Shown here one piece after another: positions 24,101 to 35,300 of a DNA stretch of 64,000 bases. Positions within the stretch are counted from its first letter, which is position 1; each line of letters starts with the position of its first letter. Source of the stretch: Phymorhynchus buccinoides. Taxonomy: Eukaryota > Mollusca > Gastropoda > Neogastropoda > Raphitomidae. The DNA is taken from assembly GCA_017654935.2 (NCBI GenBank), contig CM065703.1:46232740-46296739 (forward strand), written 5' to 3'. The notes beneath the pieces were generated by a model. It was not told where the DNA came from. It did no database searches and saw nothing but the letters and a program-made list of their open reading frames with translations. A program made the translations under genes and the position numbers.

Positions 24101-27100
24101 CTGTATATCTCTAGACCATTTTTCTCAAATTGAGTCTAACAAGTCTCTTATAGTCATGGATGCAACTGGAGAAAATCCAAAAACAGGCAAGGCCGCCCAG
24201 GCCCATGGCAGGGTACAGGGGCAGAGCCCCAGTTGGGGGGTCAGGGGGCCAAGCCCCCCTGAAGCTGAAGAAAAAGCAAAATCATACTCAATATGAAGCT
24301 TATTCCAGGCTTGTAAAGTGAGAATTCAACACTTTTTTCCCCTTGAACTTTGAATCAAATTTTTTTTTTTTTGTCAAAATTTTGAAAAACAGGCGCCATG
24401 TAAAGTTCATAATACAAAATCGATAATTTCTCCATTTTCCTCTGGCAGTGAAGGGGTTAATCCATAAGTCTCAGGAAGCAGAAGTAAGAGAAGAGCACTG
24501 ACCCTCCTCTGCGCTGTTCAGCCAGTCCACAAAGCCCTTCATCTGGTCCAGGAACACGTTTTTTCCCTTGGTGCCGTGGGCACGCTTGAACCAGTGAAGG
24601 ATCACCTCCTCTGCTAGGACGTCCCCTGTTGACACATCATCATCATCATCATTATCATTATGGGCCTGTTTGAACCAGTGAACGATCACCTCCTCTGCTA
24701 GGACGTCCCCTGTTGACACATCATCATCATCATCATTATCATTATCATCATCATTATGGGCCTGTTTGAACCAGTGAAGGATCACCTCCTCTGCTAGGAC
24801 GTCCCCTGTTGACACATCATCATCATCATCATTATCATTATCATCATGGGCCTGTTTGAACCAGTGAACGATCACCTCCTCTGCTAGGACGTCCCCTGTT
24901 GACACATCATCATCATCATCATTATCATCATCATTATGGGCCTGTTTGAACCAGTGAACGATCACCTCCTCTGCTAGGACGTTCCCTGTTGACACATCAT
25001 CATCATCATCATTATCATCATCATTATGGGTCTGTTTGAACCAGTGAACGATCACCTCCTCTCCGAGGACGTCCCCTGTTGACACATCATCATCATCATC
25101 ATTATGGGCCTGATTGAACCAGTGAACGATCACCTGTTCTCCTAGGACGTTCCCTGTTGACACATTATCATCATCATAATCATCATCCTCATCATCATTA
25201 TGGGCCCGTTTGAACCAGTGAACGATCACCTGATCTAGAACGTCCCCTGTTGACACATAATAAATCGAACTGAACGTCGAGTCTTCAGATGGGGACTTAA
25301 AGCTAGTCTGACCCGTGCGCTTTACGCACGTAAAAATTTCACGGCAGTTGAAAGTCACTAAGAGCAGGGAGAAATCCCGCTGCCTGGCATGGCCAAATTG
25401 ATAGCCAGGTTTTCCAAGTGTGCCCACCCCCCTTCCTCACCCTGTGCTCCCCCACCCCGCCCAGGCCAAACATCGTGCATAGCCGGGCCACCACTACACT
25501 GGTAGAGGCCAAACATCGTGCATAGCCGGGCCACCACTACACTGGTAGCGGCCAAACATTGTGCATAGCCGGGCCACCACTACACTGGTAGAGGCCAAAC
25601 ATCGTGCATAGCCGGGCCACCACTACACTGGTAGCGGCCAAACATTGTGCATAGCCGGGCCACCACTACACTGGTAGCGGCCAAACATTGTGCATAGCCG
25701 GGCCACCACTACACTGGTAGCGGCCAAACATCGTGCATAGCCGGGCCACCACTACACTGGTAGCGGCCAAACATCGTGCATAGCCGGGCCACCACTACAC
25801 TGGTAGCGGCCAAACATCGTGCATAGCCGGGCCACCACTACACTGGTAGCGGCCAAACATTGTGCATAGCCGGGCCACCACTACACTGGTAGCGGCCAAA
25901 CATTGTGCATAGCCGGGCCACCACTACACTGGTAGCGGCCAAACATCGTGCATAGCCGGGCCACCACTACATTGGTAGCGGCCAAACATCGAGCATAGTC
26001 GGGCCACCACTACACTGGTAGCGGCCAAACATTGTGCATAACCGGGCACATCAGCTTTATACAAAAGACATCCCCCACCCCCACCCCCGGGGTATCCCCC
26101 CCCCACAGGGGACAAGAATCAATGAAGAATAACATTTCTACTACTGTACACAGTACCACAACTCACTTTTATACAGCATGACGATGATCTTCCTGAAGGT
26201 CTTCAGGAAGGCCATATTACCATAGCAGTTCTACACAATGGAGATGAAAAAGTTAAAAAAAAACCCACAAAAGACTCACTGAAGGTCTTCAGGAAGGCCA
26301 TGTTACCATAGTACTTCTACACAATGGAGATTAAAAAGCTTGCAATATAAGTCAAAAACAACACCAAAGACACACTTTTATACAGCTTGACGACGACCTT
26401 GCTGAAGGTCTTGAGGAAGGCCATATTACCATAGTACTTCTACACAATGGATATTGCGATAAAACAGTCAAAAACAACACCAAAGACTCACTTTTATACA
26501 GCATGATGACGATCTTGCTGAAGGTCTTGAGGAAGGCCATGTTGTCGTAGCAGTTCAACACAATGGATATTGCGATAAAACAGTCCAAAGACTGACTTTT
26601 ATACAGCATGACGATGATCTTGCTGAAGGTCTTGAGGAAGGCCATGTTACCATAGTACTTCTACACAGTGGATATTGCGATAAAACAGTCCAAAGACTGA
26701 CTTTTATACAGCATGACGATGACCTTGCTGAAGGTCTTCAGGAAGGCCATGTTGTTGTAGCAGGTCTACAAATGGATATTGCGATAAAAGTCAAAAACAC
26801 ACAAAACTCACTTTTATACAGCATGCTGACGACCTTGCTGAAGGTCTTCAGGAAGGCCACAATGGCTATTGCGATAAAACAGTAAAAAAACCCACCACAA
26901 AACTCACTTTTATACAGCATGACGATGACCTTGCTGAAGGATTTCAGGAAGGCCATATTACCATAGTACTTCTACACAATGGATATTGCGATAAAACAGT
27001 GAAAAACAACACCAGACTCACTTTTATACAGCATGACGATGATCTTGCTGAAGGTCTTGAGGAAGGCCATGTTGTCGTAGCAGTAGTCCTGCACGCGCAG

Positions 27101-29254
27101 CATGAGGGCGAGCTGTGAGCGCGGGGTCAAGGCCACGGAGGTCAGCAGGGGGGTGAAGGTCAGCAGGTGCTTCATGGCCTGCTCCGCCACCAGGTCCTCC
27201 TTCTTGTTCCACTCCACGCCCTGCATCACCGTGTTCCAGATCTGGGCACACAAACAGAATAAGGCCGTGTACACACATAAGCGGATATTCCATGCAGAAA
27301 CCTGTGAGCAATCCTTTTTTTCTTCTCCAAAATCAAATGTTTAAATATCTTACTACTTCCGTCAGTTTTGAATCTCATTAATATTTTTCTACATAGTAAA
27401 CTGTGTATCTGTAAATATTTCAGTTATTTCCTGACTATCTTGCAATCATTTCTTTCTTTTCCCCCATAATGTCATCATTTCGCTTTGTACTTTACCTTTT
27501 GCTATTTCTCTCTTTTTCGTACTACCCCCTAAAGTGCAGCAGAATCTTCAACGTGATGAAGTTGGCTGCCTAATGGGAAGAAGAAGAAGGAAAGGATTTG
27601 CGCACGTGTCTGAATTTCCCCTATATAGGTCAACTTGTATCCTTCTTTCTTCCACTTATTTAGGGTTTTCCGTACGGAACTTACGCGTCTAATGTGAACC
27701 CGGCCTTATACGAACGATACACTGAACATACGCAAAGGCACAATACCGATTGAATCCTTTCGCCGCCAATGTTGCAATAGATGATTTTCTGAAAAAAATA
27801 GGGGAGAGCACTTCGTGAAAATTAGAGTTGCTTACCCCCATTACTTACTCGGTCAAATACCACAGCAACAATGGCGTTAAAACTTGAAACCACAGGATGC
27901 GAGTCAGTGACTTGCAAACTTTTTTTTTTTTTAAATTAGGGGTGGCCAGTTGCTACAAAGTGATAGAACTTGCAAAACAGTGACGTAAAAATATAAATGA
28001 CATAATTTTTTAGAATGACGCACAGTGTTCTAAGTGCTGTGTGTCTGCTCAAACACACGTGTCAATAGCCAGGCTACGAGAGCTGATGGTAGTAATAATC
28101 ATCATGCACATAAGATACACTGCCATCATAAAAAGATAAATCAAATTGTAAGGATAAATGCAAACAAAAACACATTCACCACAACATTCACCATGGTCAT
28201 CCCGCACACTAGCATTAAATCATACACATTAAACATACATACCAATTGCGTTGTACACATTACAACATACACAAAACAAAAGTAAGCAAATAATTACGTG
28301 CATACGCATAAACTCACCAACACACACACATACACAAGTACGCACATCCCACACACAAGCATACACAATACACACACACATACCCACAAAATTCGCAGGC
28401 AGACATTCATATGTATGAACGCGCACATACACAGACTCACATTCAAACTCACACATGCATACACACAATCACCACTATAACATATTATGAACACTAAACA
28501 TGCATGGTTAACAGTGGTGACACTCATATTAGGAAGGAAACAAGTGGTGAATGGGTTATCAGGTAACGTATTAAAGAGTTGTCATCAGAAAATCTTTATA
28601 TCTTTTTTTGAATGACTTGAAAGTGTTTCCAATTTGGGTATTAGCCAGCATGGCATTCCACAGGGCCCCACCAGAATAAGCCAAGCTTGTCTTGAAGAGG
28701 TCAATTCTTGGAAGAGGGAGCATGATTTTATGTTCGTGGCGCCGGTCATTGACAACAAACCTACTGGCAAGAGATTGTGGGGCATTGCCTGATAAAATCT
28801 TAAACATAAAAATAGCCTTGTTATAATTTAGCTTTAAATGGAAGGGTAGAATGTCTAAAGCTTTGTGGTCATAAGTGGTTAGTTTTGAGGACTTAAGCAG
28901 AACTAGTTTTAATGCTCGTCTATGAAGACTTGAAAGAGGTTTCAAAATATTTTCACTAGCGCCATCCCACAGAGTTGACGCGTAGTTGATATGCGATTCA
29001 ATAAATGAGTGGAAAAATATCTTACGTGAATGGAGGTTTAGGAAATGCTTTATTTTAGACAACTGATAAATCTTTGAAGACACGGATTTGCAGGTTTTAG
29101 TGACATGTTCGGACCAAGACAACGCATAGAGTACTAACAAGTCAACGACAACGCCAAGAACTTTGTGACTCCCAACTTCCTCAACTGCATTGCCATTAAT
29201 AAAGAGAGTCAAAAAGTTGTTAGGAAGGTTCTGGCGTTTTTGTCTTGTAATTAT

Positions 29255-29305
<51 letters not shown>

Positions 29306-32300
29306 AAAGCAGTCTACTGCAAAGAGAGAGCTCTTTCTATAGGCTTTTGCAACTAGGGTTATTAACGCCCTTGACAGTGAGAGTGATGCCCTTGCTGGTC
29401 AGTACTGACAAGGGCATTCACTCTTGCGAAAGGCAACCATTTAGTGGCATCAAATAGGGTTATTGGCGAGAGTTATCCCCCTGTTTGGTCAGTACTGAAC
29501 CATCTTCCCCCACCCACCAAGAGCATTCCGATAGCTTGGAGTCAAAACGGACTATCTTTAGATAGTCCATTGACATATTATTGAACTTAGTACGAAAACT
29601 AATAACTTGTATCAAAAAATACTGCAGAAATATAAAAAGCAAAACCCCCTTTATATATTTCTGCAGTCATTGTTTGATACAAGTTATTAGTTTTTGTAAT
29701 AGGTTCAATAATACATCAATGGACTATCTAAAGATAGTCCGTTTTGACTCCAAGCCATCGAATTTCACTCTTGCAAAAGGTGTTTGTTGCAGACCCCAAT
29801 AGACCAGCAACTCACAGTGATGGTGACCTCGGTCTCTGTCATGCCCTGTTTCTTCACCAGATCCTCCGCAAACTCCTTCAGCTGAAAACACACACACACA
29901 CATAAAACACATAGAGTACTAACAAGTCTGTGCGTTGGTTGGGTCAGTGAAATCATAGAAATTATGTCATGCTTGCGTCATTTTTTCCAATGCCTTAAGG
30001 GGTACGCAATCCCCCTCACAGTAGCTTTTCTCAGCTCCTTTCAGTTCATGCCTTTTGTTAACACTCATCACCAGCATAAACCAATTTAAATTGTTTTATC
30101 CATTAGGATATACATTGTTTTATGGTGGTATGCCACTTGTAAGGTCTTTTCCTATCTCTCACCACAATCAATGACAAGAATATTTGCCTCTGTTAAAAGA
30201 AATAACTTTGAAACAAATAGCTCTCTGTGGAAAACTGAAAGGAGCCAGAATGAGGGGAATCCGTGTACTGTGCCCTTAGTACTCTGCATTTTTCAAATTT
30301 CAACTGCAGCGGGACATTTGTACAGCTTCTTCTCATGTATGCCAGTCAGTCGTTTCCGACCACGACTGCCAGATAGCAGAGGGGGCAGATGCTATTCGGG
30401 CGGGCTGGGCTAGAATTTGCTTATAGTGGAGATGCCTTGCCCAGGGTACAACCCCACTGTCTCGGCCAAAAGGATTTGAAGACTGCTGGCAGACTGAGGA
30501 CTTCTACCGAGTGAGAAAATCTAGCAATGCACCGACGTGCATCAATTTAGCAGAGTTCAGTCCTGAGAAGAAGGAAGGGAAGAACATGCTCCAATTGATC
30601 AGCAAAGGTCAGGGTGCACGTGAACATTATTCACACATGGGTGCGACTGCACCAAATGAAAAAACCTGAAAGGCCGGGGTCCAGGGGCAATGTCCCCCAG
30701 CAGCTGAAGAAAAAAAATTGATTTATGAAGGTGTTTTAGTTTGCTTTTTCCACAATTTATACAAATGCTTATTTTAAGCATTATCGTCAATAAAGATCAT
30801 TTTGACTTGACTTGACTTAAAGTGTTTGAAAAGTACAGTAGACACACAAAGATCTTGTTTGACAACTTTAAAAAAAAAAAGGAACTTCCTTTTCTGGTAA
30901 AATTCAAAAACAGGAAATCCTTGTATACCAGGAAAAGTTGCACCCATGTTCATAGGTTATTTCTATTTCCCCATGGCAACAGTGTTAGGCCACCCATATG
31001 ACATACCGGTACAACTCACTGTGTTGCCATGGGGAAATAGAAATATCCTGTGAATGATGTTAACGTGTACCAAGACCCTAATATGACTTACAAAGTTCTC
31101 ACTGTGTTGCCATGGGGAAATAGAAATATCCTGTGAATGATGTCAACGTGTACGGAGACCCTAATGACTTACAACTCACTGTATTGCCATGGGGAAATAG
31201 AAATATCCTGTGAATGATGTCAACGTGTACCGAGATCCTAACTGAAACCTGGGCGCAAGTTAACAAAAACTCTGTACAGGAATTCACAAGAATTCATCAT
31301 CATTTTGTTACATCAAAAGCAAATCAAACCTCGCTTACTTTAGAGGTTTATTTTTGCCTCCAGACAAGCTAGCTAAATGAACACATGGGTGAAAGTAAAC
31401 CATTATCTCAATCCTCAAATGACACGTTTCAATGTTCTCTGAATCTTCCCAATCCTGAGCAGGTGACCACATTCAAAATAATGTCCAATATGTGTGTGTG
31501 TCTGTGTATACAGGATGGGTGGGGGTGGTGTTAGATCTGAATGCCAATAATCTTGTTTTAATCTGCCATCAATGTTGGCAGAAATGTTTGATTTACCGTG
31601 GTTCCAGATGACAAGATGGCTGATCCTGAAGACTTTCTATCAGCCTTTTCAATCCTGATTTCAGGAGCATGTCTCAACTACTTTCACCCATGATTAACTC
31701 ATTCAAGTCGTTCCAGCCATATATGTGTGGAATTAATAGATACCTGTCAATTTGATGCATTTGCTTCAAGGGAAGTAAATCTGTGTGCACACCATACCTT
31801 GGTCACTTCTAAACTCGCTTCGCTCCCTTAAACCACAATTTTGCCTCTGACTTTGCTTTTGCAGTGGTGAAACCAATCGGTGTAGAGAGTTTTATATATA
31901 AAGTCTATATTTGAAAACGTCATATTTACCACTTCCCTATGCCTAAACCTGAAGTAAAAACCTGTAATCTTCTTTCATTTCTCCTTTTGTTTATGTATGT
32001 TTTGTTTGTGTGTATGGCTAGAGTGATTTGTGAGAATTTTTTATAATTCAAAATTGTTGCGATGCGAGCGAGTTAACAAGTAAACAAGTACTACCAGCAT
32101 CTTTTGACAGCTGCCATCTCAACTAACGATCTACCTTCACTCAAACCCCAAACACTTTTTTCTAATGCAGTGGCCAGAGAAAATAGTGAACCATTTGTAT
32201 CTGTCTTTCTTCATAAATCCGCCCATCCTGGACGATCATTTCAGGCAAAGCTGTCTGGGCCCCTAGTTATGCCTTAGCAGGCATGGAAGAGATTTGTACG

Positions 32301-35300
32301 CCAGTCGTGTTCAGATAATCATTTTCAGCTATGATAGGTAATGTGATCGGTCTGTCATGACCAATCGTTTCAGCCAGGGCTTTCTGGGCCTCCTATTTGG
32401 CCTTGGCGGCCATGGAACATGTCGGCCATGTTAGGATAAAGTGAAGATAATCACTGTCCTCATTATCGTTGCCTCACTGATAGGTCTGTCATGACCAATC
32501 ATTTCAGCCAGGGCTTTCTGGGCCTCCTTTTTGGCCTTGGTGGCCATGGAACATGTCGGCCATGTTAGGATAAAGATAATCACTGTCCTCATTATCGTTA
32601 CCTCGCTGACAGGTCTGTCGTGACCAATCATTTCAGCCAGGGCTTTCTGGGCCTCCTTTTTGGCCATGGTGGCCATGGAACACATCATGACGTCAGCGAT
32701 GGCGGCCAGGCCTTTGTCCTTGAAGTACTGACTCATAGTCTGCGCGTTCTGCTTGTTGGACGGGAACAGCTCCTGGGAATTAGATAATGATAATAATAAT
32801 CATAATAATAATAATTTACATAGCACTTTACTTCAAATGAGCCCAAAGCACTTTATATTTTTTCTTCTAAATTCTTCTTCTTATAGGCAGCCAACTTCAT
32901 CACACTGAAGATTCTGCTGCACTTTAGGGGGTAGTACGAAAAAGAAAGAAAATAAGTTCAGCAAAGATACTGTAGAAAGTGAACTGATGAGGTATTATGG
33001 GGAGAAGATACATCCCAAAACAGTCAAGGATAATTTAAGTATTTTTACTTCTTTTTTTTGCTGTGCAGATGGATGTTTATGAGATTAAAAAAAAAAGTTA
33101 AGTGATCATAAACAAGAAGCAACAAAAACCAGTATTGAAGTATGACAGAAATGAGCAACAACACACACACAGTAGCACAAACACACCCCCTCAACCCCGC
33201 CCACATGCGTGGAAACCATACAAAATCATGTCATGGAAGAAAGAGAAAAAGGACCGTTTAGAATAGGAATTGTTCGGAAACAATTAAGGGGAGTAATTTC
33301 ATGGTGTGTGGGAGTGATCTTGCCTAATTCAATCGGTCAAACAGGGGAAGTCACTCTACCATCAGCTCTCGTAGCCTATCGACTCGTGTGTTTGAGCAGA
33401 CACACAGCACTTAGAACACTGTGCGTCATTCTAAAAATTTATGTCATTTATATTTTTACGTCACATTTTGCAAGTTTTATCAGTTTGTGGCCACTGGCCA
33501 CCCCTAATTAAAAAAAAAAAAAGTTTGCAAGTCGCTGACTCGCATCCTGCGGTTTCAAGCTTCAACGCCGCCATTGTTGCTATGGTATTTGACCGCGTAA
33601 TGGAGGAAAACAACTCTAATTTTCACGAAGTGCTTTCCCCTATTTTTTTTTAAGAAAATAGTCTATTGAACAAGAAAGCAATGGGCCGAGGCCTTTGTAC
33701 CTGACACTTTGGAGCACAAATCTTGCAGTAATTTAAGATTTAAACGAGATTCTTTGCCTGAATCTATGGTGTACAATCCCTGGTTCTGACTCGACCGAAG
33801 GAGGCCTACTACTATAAGAACTGAACAATAAACTGAGTCAGGTTTACAGGGTTTACAAGTGCCTGCCTACCTTCAGACGCGAGTCGATCTGCACCTTCTT
33901 CAGTGCGGAGAAAACCTCCTTCACATCTCTCTCCCTGAGCCATGCTGCGAACACCTGAGACGCACACTCCAACGACAGACCTGGACAGAGAATGAAAACA
34001 CATAAATAACTCATATATGAAAAGTCTTCTGTGTGCAACATTACACAATGATGCATATCAATACATTTCTTCAGAAAGGAGAACATTTTCACAATTCTTT
34101 CCCTCAGCCATGCTGCGAACACCTGAGACGCACACTCCAACGACAGACCAACAGCAACAGAACACAATGAAATAAATATCAACAACATGGCCATCACGCA
34201 CTGCACTTTCTTCAGTGCGGAGAACACCTCCTTGACGTCAATCATCATTACATGGCATCATACATCAGACGAGGCCTCCAGCACACGGGGAGAGGCCAGA
34301 GGGCCTCCTTAACACATCATAGTGTTCTATCGTGCTTCATTAAAGAAATAGAACACAGTTCTCTATCTCATCTTCCTTGACGAGGTGTTCCTCAAACAAG
34401 GCCTCCTTAACACATCATAGTGTTCTATCGTGCTTCATTAAAGAAATAGAACACAGTTCTCTATCTCATCTTCCTTGACGAGGTGTTCTTCAAACAAGGC
34501 CTCCAGCACACGGGGAGAGGCCAGAGGGCCTCCTTAACACACTACAGTGTTCTATCTCACCTTCCTTGATGAGGTGTTCCTCAAACAAGGCCTCCAGCAC
34601 ACGGGGAGAGGCCAGAGGGCCTCCTTAACACATTACAGTGTTCTATCTCACCTTCCTTGACGAGGTGTTCTTCAAACAAGGCCTCCAGCACACGGGGAGA
34701 GGCCAGAGGGCCTCCTTAACACATTACAGTGTTCTATCTCACCTTCCTTGACGAGGTGTTCCTCAAACAATGCCTCCAGCACACGGGGAGAGGCCAGAGA
34801 GTTGGCTAGGATGTGACCTGTGACCGCTGACAGCTTCTGACGCTGCTCTGGTTCAAACCCCTTCTGGAACAGCAGGATCTGGAAAGGACATTGAACAAAA
34901 GATGAAGTCAATTGACTATCATGGGTATGGCCAAGAACAGAGTTTCTAACATAGCTTGACTCCAACCCTTTCTGACGAAAAACTAGCACCTGTAGTGGCA
35001 CACACGCACATACAAACTATCACCTGTAGTGGCACACACGCACATACAAACTAGCACCTGTAGTGGCACACACGCACATACAAACTAGCACCTGTAGTGG
35101 CACACACGCACATACAAACTATCACCTGTAGTGGCACACACGCACATACAAACTATCACCTGTAGTGGCACACACGCACATACAAACTATCACCTGTAGT
35201 GGCACACACGCACATACAAACTAGCACCTGTAGTGGCACACACGCACATACAAACTATCACCTGTAGTGGCACACACGCACATACAAACTATCACCTGTA

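Larger units (their letters stand above)
20393..24502 (-). other. Last intron of BZW
   Basis: Non-coding and TE-rich. It holds a GA tract (21110-21141), a dispersed repeat with AGGGTTATTAACGCCCTTGA (21520-21730, relative at 29348), a block with nuclear-receptor-like motifs (21958-22960), a MITE with nested SINE (23235-23840) and a TTAA MITE (23910-24460). No separate gene supported. Confidence 0.7.

Noticed and set aside
24626..25427. A 318-codon minus-strand ORF read as a novel Asp-rich gene
   Set aside because: It is BZW exon 11 plus its tandem copies and a SINE fragment; the real exon is 24503-24625 by homology and phase.
26352..26956. Short minus-strand ORFs with [10 protein letters not shown]
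   Set aside because: Copies of the BZW exon-10 tail, without acceptors; not separate genes or paralogues.
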